This document shows, one piece after another, positions 1 to 10,080 of a stretch of DNA of 22,587 nt. Location of the stretch: assembly GCA_001579985.1 (NCBI GenBank), contig LRSR01009522.1, positions 1 through 22,587 of the forward strand, written 5' to 3'. A program made the translations under genes and the position numbers. Below the pieces are notes generated by a model. That model saw only the letters and a list, made by a program, of their open reading frames with translations, searched no databases and was not told the DNA's origin. Position 1 is the stretch's first letter. Each line of letters starts with the position of its first letter. This stretch comes from Hypsibius dujardini (Eukaryota > Tardigrada > Eutardigrada > Parachela > Hypsibiidae).

Positions 1-1283
1 CTTCAATTCCGAGAGGATTCTTGTCAACGATTCGTGCAAGTTCTCTTAGATCACCAAGGCACACAGATGCTTCTTTCAACACGAGCCGTCTTTCTGTCTA
101 AAGTCTGCTGTCTTAATTACGTCTAAAGGTCAGTTTTTCACAAGAATAAGCCTAATAAATCATACTTACGTGAGTGGACTGCTCGCCGTATCCGCTCATT
201 ATCCATACGAAGTCCCGGAGAATTTTTTGGAGATTCATGCCCTGAAAATATCACGCCATATTTGAGTAACATCAATCGACGCCCTGTCATACGCACCTCT
301 TCATGCAACCAAATCAAGGGCATGTAACAAATTGTTGCGTAGATGAGGAATGTGACGGCGACCCATGCGTAACGTAACCACCTGATTGGGCTGAATATTT
401 CTCCGCTTTGGGGAGCAGCAAGGAGTTTGGCGCACACGCCCAACGCAGTCAGGACGTCCATGCCGACAGTGACCAACAAAATCCTGCCGAAACATTCGTT
501 GAAATACTCAACGAAACGGGAGATATTTACATAGGTCAACGACCAGTGTTCAATCAGATCCCGTAAATGGACCTTCCTGGTGTTTGGGCGGAGACACATC
601 TTTTCGACGGATATTTCTCTTCGTAGATGACGCATCACTTTCACGGCTGACCAAGCGAAAATAAGCCCCGAAACGAGCACCTGCTGCGACAGTATAAACG
701 GCCAATCGATCAAGAACGTCCGCAGGGGGACATAAGCCTCGCGACTGAGGCAACGATTGAACCATATGTTGTAGCAGCTCGCGTTTCTGGGAATATCGAC
801 GAAGCCTTCACGCGAGAGCCAAAAAAATGTCACGTTGGAGGCATGCATACATACGCTGATTGCAAATAGTATGAGAGACAAATATCGGTGGCACAATGTT
901 AACCGTTTTACATTGTGTTGGTTTAATGGCGGCGCAATTTTGCTGCATACAAAGGCGCGGAGAGCACGCCAGTGGCTGATATGACAGGAAAAGAGCCAGA
1001 TTATCATGGCGGCACGAGCTGCAATAAATCTTGCCCACAGCAACTGCACTAAATGTATTAAGAAGGGCGTATGTTCGTCTTGTAATGCGAGGGAATACAT
1101 CACAACATCCACGGTGTCCATCACGGCCAGGCCCAAGCAGGCGACTGTGAACATTCGCAGTAGAAAGATGCGCCAAGACGTATACCATCTCGCTGGAAAG
1201 AATGGTTTCGTACCGACTGCCGGGAGGGTCGCTTCGTTGGCGGCAAGAAAAAAGGATTGCACGAAAACGATGTCACCGATCAT
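1..1283 (-). CDS. Gustatory-receptor-like 7TM protein, copy A (3' end beyond window)
   Basis: Probable ligand-gated cation channel or chemoreceptor subunit of the insect Gr/Or-type superfamily, in the plasma membrane. Exons on the minus strand are 1283-297 (329 codons), 241-170 (24 codons) and 97 to beyond base 1; the last exon is outside the window. Exon 1 carries the family start DIVFVQSF, then membrane segments near residues 42-64, 84-103, 134-156, 190-215, 265-290 and 305-326. It has a glycosylation sequon just before Cys170, paired with Cys178, and the TM5 block YVNISRFVEYFNECFGRILL. Exon 1 ends LHEE at a GTGCGT donor. Exon 2 encodes the loop with RDFVW and SGYGE, and exon 3 contains VDKNPLGIE. 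The ATG is chosen because all paralogues start here; base -3 is A. The loop after TM4 lacks the NLTVAWS stretch of the other copies. Family membership is inferred from pattern and intron positions; ligand unknown. Confidence 0.85.
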
Positions 1284-1649
1284 TTTAGGGCGATTTAAAC
1301 CGTACCTCAGTTTACCCCTTACTTATGGCAGTGCTTGAAAATGCTAAACTGTTCAAATGGGTGTAGCATCGTAAATCCAGTTTTATTGGTGCTCCGTGAG
1401 GCATACTGGTGACCCAGCACAATTGGCTAGAATGAGACGTGCGTCGTGGTAACACTATACCGAATATGACAAACCAAGTGTTTGCCATTCGATAGTTTAC
1501 AAACACCCCCTGATCACGGTGGAACCACGCAAAATGTAAGCCCAGCCGCCGGGCTCTTATGTATTCTTTCAGTCTTCTTGGGGCTTGACTAACTCCAGGA
1601 GGCTGTTTTCCATGTCTAGTACTACAATGTACTCTAAACTACATTTAGC
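1284..1649. other. Intergenic spacer upstream of copy A
   Basis: This is the 5' flank of copy A, between its start codon and the foldback-like repeat. I see no conserved coding sequence and no convincing core promoter. The short minus-strand reading frame at 1312-1506 has no recognisable motif and no counterpart upstream of the paralogues. Confidence 0.5.
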
Positions 1650-2460
1650 ATGGGGCGCAGACCTTGTGTTTCTGGACATTGTTCCCCCGACACGGTGTCC
1701 TGAAAATTGTGTTTGCAGGATGTTTCGTCATGTCGAGATTTTGTCCCACGGACAATGTGTTCTGTCCGTCAGACATTGGTCCTGCCGACATTGCGTCTTT
1801 CAGACATTGTGTCCCGTCCTTCGGACATGGTTTACCTTAAGACACTGTGCCTTTCTGACAATATCTCGCGTTGGCCAGATGTCGTGCCCTCACAAAATGT
1901 TGTCTTGCCATACATGACTATTATATGATGTCAACTGGGCAGCTCATTAAGTGGTGCATACTTTGTGTGCTTCGTCAATCACTATATTTTTAACTAGTTT
2001 GTTTATTCACTCATTTGGGACACGGAATGTTATGTTTGCAGTTGTCAGACAACCTTACCAAATAATACTTTCTTAAACGTTTGCTTTCTTTCTTTCAAAA
2101 CTTGACGTTAGATGTTACATTATGTTTTAGATACTCGGTGTCACATTATGTAAAGCACTTGACGCTTGACGTTAGAGCTTTTGCAACGCTGGTACATACA
2201 AGGGGCGCATGGGCCAGAGAGGGGAAAAACGGGGCCAAATCCCCTTGCCTTAAAATACAGTCTGACTACCATTTGACAGTAAATCCACGGCCCGAATGTT
2301 TGGAGACAGTCTCTCCACGTGGCCGTAATGTGGGCGAAAACAGAAGGTCTGCGGACAGAATGTCTGAGGTCGAAGAATCAGGCAGGATGCATAATAAGGA
2401 CAGAATGTCGGGAGGACAGAATTTTGAGGGACACAACGTCGATGTGCCGCTTATCAGTGA
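1650..2460. mobile_element. Foldback-like element: two inverted arrays of a degenerate ~20-bp repeat
   Basis: From about 1660 to 1915 the plus strand carries many degenerate copies of GACATTGTGTCC, spaced roughly 16-22 bp apart (examples near 1675, 1770, 1788, 1803 and 1822). From about 2290 to 2460 the same motif recurs in reverse complement (GGACAGAATGTC, GGACACAACGTC). Repeat-built inverted arms around a unique middle of about 370 bp resemble Foldback-type transposons. The middle contains two copies of CTTGACGTTAGA (near 2100 and 2167). The open frames here are cysteine-rich by-products of the repeat, not genes. Exact ends and a target duplication could not be fixed. Confidence 0.55.
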
Positions 2461-2647
2461 GAGATGCTAATTCTTCTGTTGATGCCTTGGAGCCAAACTG
2501 CCATGCAAGTCCTGGGTCAATTTAGGAAAATCAAGACTGAATGGGTGAAACAACTGAACTGAAACTGAATCAACTTCGATGGTTGCCAAAAGTTTCAGTC
2601 AGCTAGTAAAAGATATCCTTCGCGTTGGAGCTTACTTCAGCAGACCG

Positions 2648-4244
2648 TTAATCGGTGAGAATCTCCTTTGCAACCAAAAGTGTTGTCGCAACTGTTGTTA
2701 CAATCTGAAACGCAGTAATTGTGCTGGTGAAATACATTTATTTCAAATTAATACAATAGACGAAATGTTCATCAATTCACAACGATCTGATGAAATGCCG
2801 TATTAATTCTTGTTGCTTACAGTCACCAATGCTGTACGTGAGAAGCCAAATATTCCACCGGCTTCAATTGTGAGCGGATTCCGCTCAATAATCACTGATA
2901 GTTCTTTGAGATCGCCCGCGACTGCAGATATGTCCTTCGGAATGGCTGCCTGCTTTGTCTAATGGAAATTAAAATCTTGGTTAAAAAAAAAATTGGTTAC
3001 TCGTACCAGAGGACAGTCGATGCCAATTACGTTGAGAGATTTTTCACCGTATCCGCTCACAGTCCAAACGAAATCTCTTAGAATTTTTTCCAGCGTCCAG
3101 CCCTGAAAGAGCAAGTACAATGACAAGAGCATTCTACATTTTGGACTTGATAAATTGAACATCAACTCGGTTGACTACTGCATTGGCACACATATTTAAC
3201 AACTCATACAGACATCAGTCGACGCTAGGCTCTATAAGATCCGTATACCTCTTCATGCAGTAAAATAAAAGGAAAGTAACAGATGGTTGCATAGGCGAGA
3301 AATAACACCGCGACCCATACATAGCGTAGCCACTTAACGGGACTATATAATTCTCCGTAATGGGGAGCGGCAACTAGAAGTTTGGCGAAAACTCCCAGCA
3401 CAGTCAAGACATCAAGTATCACGCTGACCAGCAATATCCGTCCGAAGCATGCGTTGAAATACCCCACAAAACGGGACATGTTCACATAGGTCAGTGTCCA
3501 ATCTCCGACCCTATCAGGAAGACGGCTCGACCATACCTCCGACCAGGCAACTGTCAGATTGATCTTTTCATGAATTATTTCTTTTCGCAAACTTCGCATT
3601 GCCTTCACAGCCAGCCAAACAAAAATTAGACTCGAAATAAGGACCTGTTGCGACAGGATGAAGGACCAATCCACCAACAGCGTTCGAAGGGGGATAAATG
3701 CTGCACGACTGACACAGCAGTTAAACCACACGTTGTAGCAGCTCGCGTTGCGTTGAACGTCGAGGAATCCCTCACGTGAAAGCCAGAAGAAGGCCACGTT
3801 AGGAGCATGCAACCCAAAACTGATTACAAATAGTATTACAGAAAAACGGCGAAGGGCAGCTAATTGTTTGGCGTTGCGGTGATGCTTCAATGGGCGCAGC
3901 ATTGTGTTGAGTGCAAATGTGCGCAGAGCACGCCATTGTGGGAGTTGACAGCAGAACAGCCAGAGCACAATGGCGCCTCGAGCTGCAAAAAATCGCGGCC
4001 ACATCATCTGGACCAGGTTGACTAAAAAAGGCGCGGATTCGTCTTCCGTTTCGTGGGAAAACTTGATCAGATCCACCGTGTCCATTACTGCCAGGCCAAT
4101 ACAGGACAAGGTGAAGGTAATTCGAACACAAGCAGGCCATGAGGTGGACCACCTAGACGGAAGTGTTCTTTTCTCCTGGACTGAAGGTTTAGCTTCGTTC
4201 GAAACCAGAAGGAATGATTGGACGAAGACGATATCTACGGTCAT
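2648..4244 (-). CDS. Gustatory-receptor-like 7TM protein, copy B
   Basis: Complete four-exon gene encoding 420 residues. Exons are 4244-3249 (332 codons), 3102-3031 (24), 2958-2821 (46) and 2704-2648 (18 plus TAA). All introns are GT-AG and phase 0, of 146, 72 and 116 bp. The start codon gives MTVDIVFVQSF; an in-frame ATG at 4334 is rejected because no paralogue aligns beyond 4244. Six membrane segments lie in exon 1, including SQQVLISSLIFVW in TM4. The extracellular loop before TM4 has RNASC with a second cysteine seven residues on. Exon 3 reads ERNPLTIEAGGIFGFSRTAL, the usual lead into TM7 of insect Grs. Exon 4 is TM7b, IVTTVATTLLVAKEILTD. The TYhhhhhQF signature of insect Grs is replaced by TTLLVAKEI at the same spacing. 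Splice sites are hand-assigned but agree across all paralogues. Function in taste or olfaction is inferred only from family. Confidence 0.9.
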
Positions 4245-4931
4245 TTTAGCTACTGAAGAGTGTCGTTTTGTGTAACAATTGCAATTATAGGCTACTTTTA
4301 ACCGACTAACTAACAACTCTAGAAGCTTTATCAAACAATGAGGATGCTAAAAAGGCAGAAGCTTCTCGGAATTGCACAGGGCCGTCTAGACACCGGTCGA
4401 CAGGCATGTGACCACGAGTGACAAAGACACCGTCAAAGATCACAAATTGGTTTGACCTCAGGGATTCCCGGGACTTGTATAAATATATTGATGTGCGTAA
4501 TTTACTTGTTCAAATAAAAGCCAACAGGCACCATATACCTGCCGGTCTCAACACCTGAATCGAATTGAGTTTCCTGAGAAAACCGTCGACAGAACTCCGA
4601 AATGAATAGTCACAACTGATGGAGTGTCCTTGACAATCATACATCTCCGAGCTATACAAACATGGGATCTGAATGAATGACTGATCCTGCTGTATTAAAC
4701 ATACTAAAATGCCTCGCAATCCATAGTGTAAACTGACGATGGATGAGTTGAGAAAATGTACCACTGGGTCTTTTCTCATTTAAAAGATGATTTTTGATGG
4801 GTAGTGATTCTGTATTCCAAGTCATTCCTTGACGATCTTACACACATCAATACGCACAATTCAGTCAGAAAAGAAGTTTTCAAGGACCTATGTATTGCCG
4901 GCTCCACCATCTGTAGATAGAGTGAATGGAC
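4245..4931. other. Intergenic spacer upstream of copy B
   Basis: This is the 5' flank of copy B. I see no coding sequence with family motifs on either strand; the 89-residue minus frame at 4510-4779 is featureless. No repeat unit or clear promoter element was recognised. Confidence 0.5.
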
Positions 4932-5080
4932 TACTGTACTGCCGCGTTAGCTTCGCGCACTGCAAGAGCATTACTTCGTTATCCTAGCCCGTAGTGTACG
5001 TAAGCTCATGCGCGGATCCATAGGTCTAAGTTTACGGTGGGTCTACTTCTACTGCGCGAAGCTAACGCGGCAGTTCAGTA
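4932..5080. mobile_element. 149-bp MITE with ~29-bp terminal inverted repeats, Tc1/mariner-like
   Basis: The left arm at 4932-4960 contains ACTGCCGCGTTAGCTTCGCG. The right arm at 5050-5080 is its reverse complement, with a perfect core of more than 20 bp and one mismatch near the tip. The arms begin TACTG and end CAGTA, so the element can be read as CTG...CAG flanked by a TA duplication, the target preferred by Tc1/mariner transposases. The interior of about 90 bp has no coding capacity. It is short, symmetrical and non-autonomous, so it would depend on a transposase encoded elsewhere. Confidence 0.8.
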
Positions 5081-5362
5081 CCTTTCTCCACGTGGGAGAC
5101 AATTCACACTTCAGTGCCGATGCGGCGTATGATAGGAAAAATCAGTTTCATTATAAAACCTAATGAACAACAGTAGATTTTCAAGGAGATTACTAAACAA
5201 GGTAGGTGAATCACAGGCGAGATCGGATATATATTTAGCCGTGAAACTGAACGCGGTATATGTAAAATAATCAACCGCGAGACGAGGTTCTTATCCTAAA
5301 AAGAAAATGCCGAGTAGGCTGAAGTTCGAGTTAGGACCCTAGTACTTCCACTCCAGATTTGA
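5081..5362. other. Spacer between MITE and 3' end of copy C
   Basis: This is AT-rich sequence containing the 3' flank of copy C. No gene, repeat or clear polyadenylation signal was recognised. Confidence 0.45.
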
Positions 5363-6988
5363 TTAAGTTGTATCCGATCGTTTCAGTATCTCCTTCGTAA
5401 GCAGAAGGGTCGTGACGACGCTTGTTAAAATCTAGACACCCAAAATAATAACAGACAGTGAATCAGGGGATTCCATCTAACCGGAGTCTATCCAGACTCA
5501 CGCTAGAATGATGAGTAGCATGTGACATACCGTTACTAAGGAGGTGCGTGAAAAGTTAAACAATCCACCGACTTCTATTGTGAGAGGACTCTTCTCCACA
5601 ATCCGGGAAAATGTCATTATCTGTTTTAGCACTGCTGATGCGTCTTTCGAAGATGGTTCTTTGTTCGCCTACGAAAAGTATATGTATGCACCCATCGTAC
5701 CTCGCTGATAATCGCAGCCTGTTTGACAAGTAATGTATAAATGTTGAATTTACCTGGATAGTCTGTTCTCCAAATCCGTGCGCCGTCCAAACAAAATCGC
5801 GTAGAGTTCCGTTGAGTTTACGGCTCTGAAAATGGCAAAATGTTGCAAAAATGCAAAAAGGGTTGATCAATCTGTGATTGACTCCAGTCATTCGAGGCTT
5901 AATCACGTATCATGAAAAGCTAAACACTGTATGCACTGTACCTCTTCATGTAAAATGATGCAAGGCATGTAACAGATCGTTGCATACGCGAGAAACAACA
6001 CCGCATCCCAGCCGTAACGCAGATTCTTTAGTGGAAATGCCTCAGTGCGCTCTGGGACCGCAATGATTCTTGCACATACACCCAGCACAGTCATCACGTC
6101 CAATCCCACACTGACCAACAAAATCCGCCCGAAGAGTTCGTTGAAATACTCAACGAAGCGTGCCATATTCACATAGGTCAATGTCCAGTTTCTGATCATA
6201 TCCGGAAGAAGGTTCGACCCCGTATCGGACCAGGCAACAGTCAGATTGACCTTTTCAATGGTTACTTCTTTTCGTAGACTTCGCATGGCTTTCACGGCTA
6301 ACCAAACGAATATGAGGCCGGAGATGAGAACCTGTTGTGACAGTATGAACGGACAGTCGATCAGCAGCGTCCACAAAGGCACATATGTGTTCCTACCAAC
6401 ACAACGACCAAACCACATGTAATAGCACGAGGTGGAATTTTCTAACACAGCAGCTCCCGATATGTTCCCGCCCCAGTTAATTGGTCCGTCGAGGAAGCCT
6501 TCCAACGAAAGCCAAAATAACGCCATCGTTGAAACATGCGCGGAAAAACTGATCACAAAAAGCAGCATGGATAAACGACGGAAGGAAGTTAATACTTTAG
6601 CATTGCAGAGATTCAGTTGCAGACGAGTCTTATTGAGGGCAAACGCGCGGAGTGCCCGCCATTGAGGGAGACGGTAGGAAAAGAGGACTAGGACCGTGAC
6701 CCCGCGTGCAGCAAAAAAACTCCGCCATAGCAGCTGCCCCAGAGATATCACAAAAGGTTGTGCAGCATCACCTGTATCACCAGAAGCTCCAAGTGAGAAC
6801 GTGATCACATCCACAAAATCTGCGACAGCTAGACCCAAACTGGCTCCAATGAAAGCTATTCGAAAATAGTTGCGTAAAAAGTCGTATCGATACCATCTCG
6901 TTGGAACGGTTTCTTTCGTACTGGCAGGGGGTAATGCATCGTTAGCGCCGAGGAGAAACGACTGAACGAAGACGATATCGTCGGACAT
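5363..6988 (-). CDS. Gustatory-receptor-like 7TM protein, copy C
   Basis: Complete gene of 441 residues. Exons are 6988-5942 (349 codons), 5825-5754 (24), 5668-5531 (46) and 5431-5363 (22 plus TAA), with phase-0 GT-AG introns of 116, 85 and 99 bp. The chosen start gives MSDDIVFVQSF; an in-frame ATG at 7021 adds residues absent from paralogues. Exon 1 is the longest in the cluster because the extracellular loop before TM4 has extra residues around GGNISGAAVLENSTSCYYMW, with two glycosylation sequons next to the conserved cysteine pair. TM4 SQQVLISGLIFVWLAVKAM, the loop VEKVNLTVAWS (here IEKVNLTVAWS) and TM5 YVNMARFVEYFNELFGRILL match copies B and D closely. Exon 2 has RDFVWTAHGFGE, exon 3 SPLTIEVGGLFNFSR, and exon 4 is ILTSVVTTLLLTKEILKRSD. 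No defect is visible, so it is likely functional. Ligand unknown. Confidence 0.9.
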
Positions 6989-7732
6989 TATAACGATGCC
7001 AAACCGCAAGGCAATCTTCACAGTTTTATGTTGGAAAAATTACTTTCCGGTTTTGGTTCATTGTGGAATTCATTTCAGCACTGCCAATTGCATGCAATGA
7101 GCTTGAAGGTTCGAATAAATACTTCCAAACTACCCATAACAAACGGCGATCCCGGGAGGAACGTATTGTAAGTACACAAAGGCGTGTAGTGAATGTGATC
7201 CCGTTTACTTCTGTCGCCTTCCATTAGGTTGTGTACTTGGACACGCGTTCAAATTCACTGACTCAGGCACTGGGGAAATGACAGAATGTTACGGATGATG
7301 CGGAAAATGATTCTGATAGCCAGGGGAGTATTGATGCATGTTCAATAAAATTGGTTGGACAGTTATGGATAAATGGCGGATAGACAGGGAGAATATTAAC
7401 ACAAGCAACCCTCCCCCGCCGCTGGGACAATTGAAAGTTTTGGCATCGGTCGGTCGGTCGGTCGGTGAGGGAGGGATCTTTGACAAAGATCACAATCAGG
7501 ACTCACTTGGGACGATTTTCAGATGGGGAACGCAGAATGTCTCTGTTTTATTTTTTCCTATTAGTAAAATATTAGTGATGACTTTCAAAACGTATTCCAT
7601 GGTGAGGAAGTAAATTTTGTATGTGTGAAATTTAAAAGTTGGGAAAACACAAGAAGATTCGGTTTTCATTAATTTTCACTGTGAAAATGTCAAATTATCG
7701 GAATGCATTAAATATAATTACGTGAATCCTAT
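6989..7732. other. Intergenic spacer upstream of copy C with short GGTC repeat
   Basis: This is the 5' flank of copy C. It contains a brief (GGTC)n run near 7446-7466 and nothing else recognised. The overlapping short frames at 7263-7613, on both strands, lack motifs and arise around this simple repeat. Confidence 0.5.
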
Positions 7733-7930
7733 CTCATTTCAAATCAAATTTGGAATCGACTGACATCAGCCAAAATATTTTTCGAATGTAGGGAGGCGGA
7801 GCTATTGGACTTCCTTAAAAAGAGCCGAAAACTCCTGCGAAGCTATCTAGGGTTGGCATGTAACTCAGCCCTCTGATACCCACAAAATATTTGGCTGATA
7901 CCAGTCAATTCCAAATTAAATTTAAAATGA
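7733..7930. mobile_element. Inverted-repeat element (~200 bp), MITE-like
   Basis: The left arm at about 7733-7785 includes TCAAATTTGGAATCGACTGA and ATCAGCCAAAATATTT. The right arm at about 7878-7930 is its diverged reverse complement (AAATATTTGGCTGATACCAG, then CAATTCCAAATTAAATTT). The arms are about 50 bp long at roughly 80% identity by eye. The spacer carries GGAGGCGGAGCTATTGG, which recurs at about 19985 next to one arm-like copy, showing that the unit is dispersed. No reading frame or clear target duplication was seen. Confidence 0.65.
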
Positions 7931-8532
7931 ACAAGGTTGAAATAACCATAAAATTTAATTTAATCACCAATGAAATAAATTTGCAAAATCATCCCTATGT
8001 TGTAATATTTTACGCTCCTGTTCACTTGATGGAAACTGTTTTACTCGGATTTTGAAGATGGTTTTGAAATTCCAGGGGACTATTGAAATAAAAGCTTCAC
8101 ACACCCACAAAAAGTGAAATAGTTAGGAACGATAGGCGGAATTTTTTATTCAATTTCGAAAAAAGGGCATCTTGCCCATCTCCTGGTCCTACAAGCTCTT
8201 ATGCAAGCTCTACACAAACGAAAGACTGCACGAACGCCTTGAACACCTGGTCTGTGCAATACAGATTCAAGCTCTTGTTGTTTTGCAGCACCAACTCGTC
8301 CTACTGTGTCAGACCTATCAATTGATCGTAGTATTCACTTGGATGCCTTTGCAATATTGCTGTTGTTCGGTAGATCAATCAATGATTTTGTATACATACT
8401 GTAAACTTTATATCTTTTCGAGAATTTTGAACTAACGTGAGGGAGATTAATTATTCTTATTAGTTTCAACCAGAACCAGAACCAGAACCAGAAGCCTAAT
8501 CACTTTGAAGTATAAATTGCAGTGCGTCCAAC
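7931..8532. other. AT-rich spacer upstream of the GPCR relic
   Basis: Nothing coding was recognised. A short tandem run of CCAGAA (about four units) lies at about 8467-8491, some 40 bp before the relic's start codon. The 87-residue plus frame at 8172-8435 has no family motif. Confidence 0.5.
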
Positions 8533-9350
8533 ATGGCTTGCTTAAATAACACTACCAAAGAAACCAACGTGGCCAACGCATCAGCCCTCGACTATACCGA
8601 CGAGTAAATCGCCCAAGCCCATTATGTCTTTAATGTTATGTATCCAATTCTGTTTACCTGCTGCACCGTTGGGAATAGGCTAAACCTGGTTGTCCTCGGA
8701 CACGAAAAGCCCATTCGGAGCGACAGCGTGTACCTCATGACAATATCTCTAGCCGACATTGTTGTTCTGTGAGTGAGCTCACAGGTCTGCTCTCCAGCTC
8801 ACATGTAATGTGAAATTTAACATTCTGGAGGTGGGACAACATTCCGCCATACATAACTCTAATAAACCCAAACATTATGCGCTGTAATCCCGACTTTCTC
8901 AAGGGCTACAACGAGCACCACGGCATGGGTGAATGGGGCTTTCGAATGTTCGTCAATCTCAGTGATTGGTAAGTGCCCGTAATTAAACTCAGTGAAAAAA
9001 AATTAGCGCAGCATTGGTTTATTCTCCTGTAGGACGCTTATTGTGTTCTCCGTAGTCCGCCTGATGGCGGTTCTTCAACCATTCCGATTTGGCTGGGTAC
9101 AGAGTCTTATGACTCCATGAATCGCCTGTCTCGTCGTTGCCATTTTGGCGGCTATCTTTCCCATATTCTATCCAGTTTTCTATTATTATCATTACACTCA
9201 ATTTGAATCCAACATTGCTGGGTTTCGACCGACAGCCGAGACTGCTGAGTGGCTTATACAATGGTACCATGTTCAAAGCATAGCAGGAGTACGTCCTACT
9301 CATCCATCCCATTTACTGAGATTCGTAAATAGCTCAACGCATTCTGAAAC

Positions 9351-9389
<39 letters not shown>

Positions 9390-9974
9390 GTCTGTCTGTC
9401 TGTCTGTCTGTTTCTCTGTTTGTTTCTCTGTTTCTCTGTCTGTCTGTCTGTCTATCTGTCTGTCTGCTCGTCGGGCTGCTTGTCTGCCTCACTGGTTGCA
9501 TGTCTGTCGGTCTGTCGATTCTACCGATCTGGATAGCATTCAACTGAAACTTTTTAATTTCCATTTTAGGTTGTGAATAAGATTGTCAAATTCGTGGCCT
9601 TGTTGGTCCTTAACGTCTGGCTCATTATTGCGATAGATCGCGCAAACAGGTCGCCAATTACGCAGGTCCGTGTTCGAGTTCCCGCGTCTGACCACAAGCA
9701 CTGTAGCAGCACCAACATTGTCCTTCTGAGCAGTGTGGCGGTGTCCTTGGTATGCCAGTTTCCTGCGTTAATGCTACACGTGCTGACCATTGCGACGGAT
9801 TTTAATGCCTACCATTTGTGATACTCAGTTGATGCATTCGCCAGGTCTTTTGTCTCGACAGCCAACTCAACCAACTACGCAATTAATTTTTTCCTTTACG
9901 TGGCGGTTAGCGCAAAGTTCCGCAAACACTTTCGTCAAGTCGTTGGTCAACTTTGTTGCAGTCGACGTATCTGA
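8533..9974 (+). pseudogene. Rhodopsin-like (class A) GPCR pseudogene, peptide-receptor type
   Basis: A seven-transmembrane G-protein-coupled receptor, now broken. Exons by homology and splice sites are 8533-8768, 8798-8968, 9033-9288 and 9570-9974. TM1 shows GNRLNLVVL and TM2 YLMTISLADIVVL. The TM2-TM3 loop reads NLTFWRWDNIPPYI. TM3 ends LIVFSVVRLMAVLQPFRF, so the E/DRY box is VRL. TM6 is SLVCQFPALMLHVL, TM7 TNYAINFFLYVAVSAKFRKHF, and the tail ends CCSRRI with TGA at 9972-9974. Four in-frame stops lie at 8605, 8811, 9118 and 9819. Intron 1 is only 29 bp. Intron 3 is swollen by a TGTC microsatellite. The frame is otherwise kept across all junctions, so inactivation is fairly recent. It is unrelated to the surrounding receptors and convergent with copy D, whose stop is about 107 bp downstream. 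It resembles FMRFamide-like or thyrotropin-releasing-hormone-like invertebrate receptors; the subfamily is uncertain. Confidence 0.85.
9351..9470. repeat. (TGTC)n microsatellite in intron 3 of the GPCR relic
   Basis: Tetranucleotide TGTC/CTGT repeat with a few TGTTTCTC interruptions, about 115 bp long. It lies wholly within the last intron of the GPCR pseudogene. Long serine/cysteine-rich or threonine/glutamine-rich open frames across it are artefacts of the repeat. Confidence 0.9.
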
Positions 9975-10080
9975 AAGACAAGAATACGACATGAAGAAAT
10001 TGCTGTATCGCCCGTCTAAAAGAAACGTTTTTAGAACAATGAAAAGAAGTTCAAACAAACTTTTTGTACCTTGAGAATGA

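Noticed and set aside
1006-1338. Similar plus-strand ORFs opposite the 5' ends of copies A, B, D and F (1006-1338, 3970-4275, 12080-12358, 18900-19283)
   Set aside because: They resemble each other only because they are antisense to conserved coding exons. None has its own start context, splice pattern or motif.
1640-2460. Possible CRISPR-like array of ~20-bp repeats
   Set aside because: Units are degenerate, lack distinct spacers of uniform length, and the context is eukaryotic. An inverted repeat-built element fits better.
4245-4334. Longer N-terminus for copy B from an upstream in-frame ATG (and likewise for copy C at 7021)
   Set aside because: The extra residues have no counterpart in any paralogue, whereas all copies share M..DIVFVQSF with A at -3.
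9334-9576. Ser/Cys-rich and Thr/Gln/Arg-rich ORFs over the TGTC tract
   Set aside because: Microsatellite by-product within intron 3 of the GPCR relic.
8533-9974. Intact GPCR using reassigned stop codons
   Set aside because: Both TAA and TGA interrupt it, while neighbouring receptor genes end normally at TAA or TGA, so reassignment is not supported.
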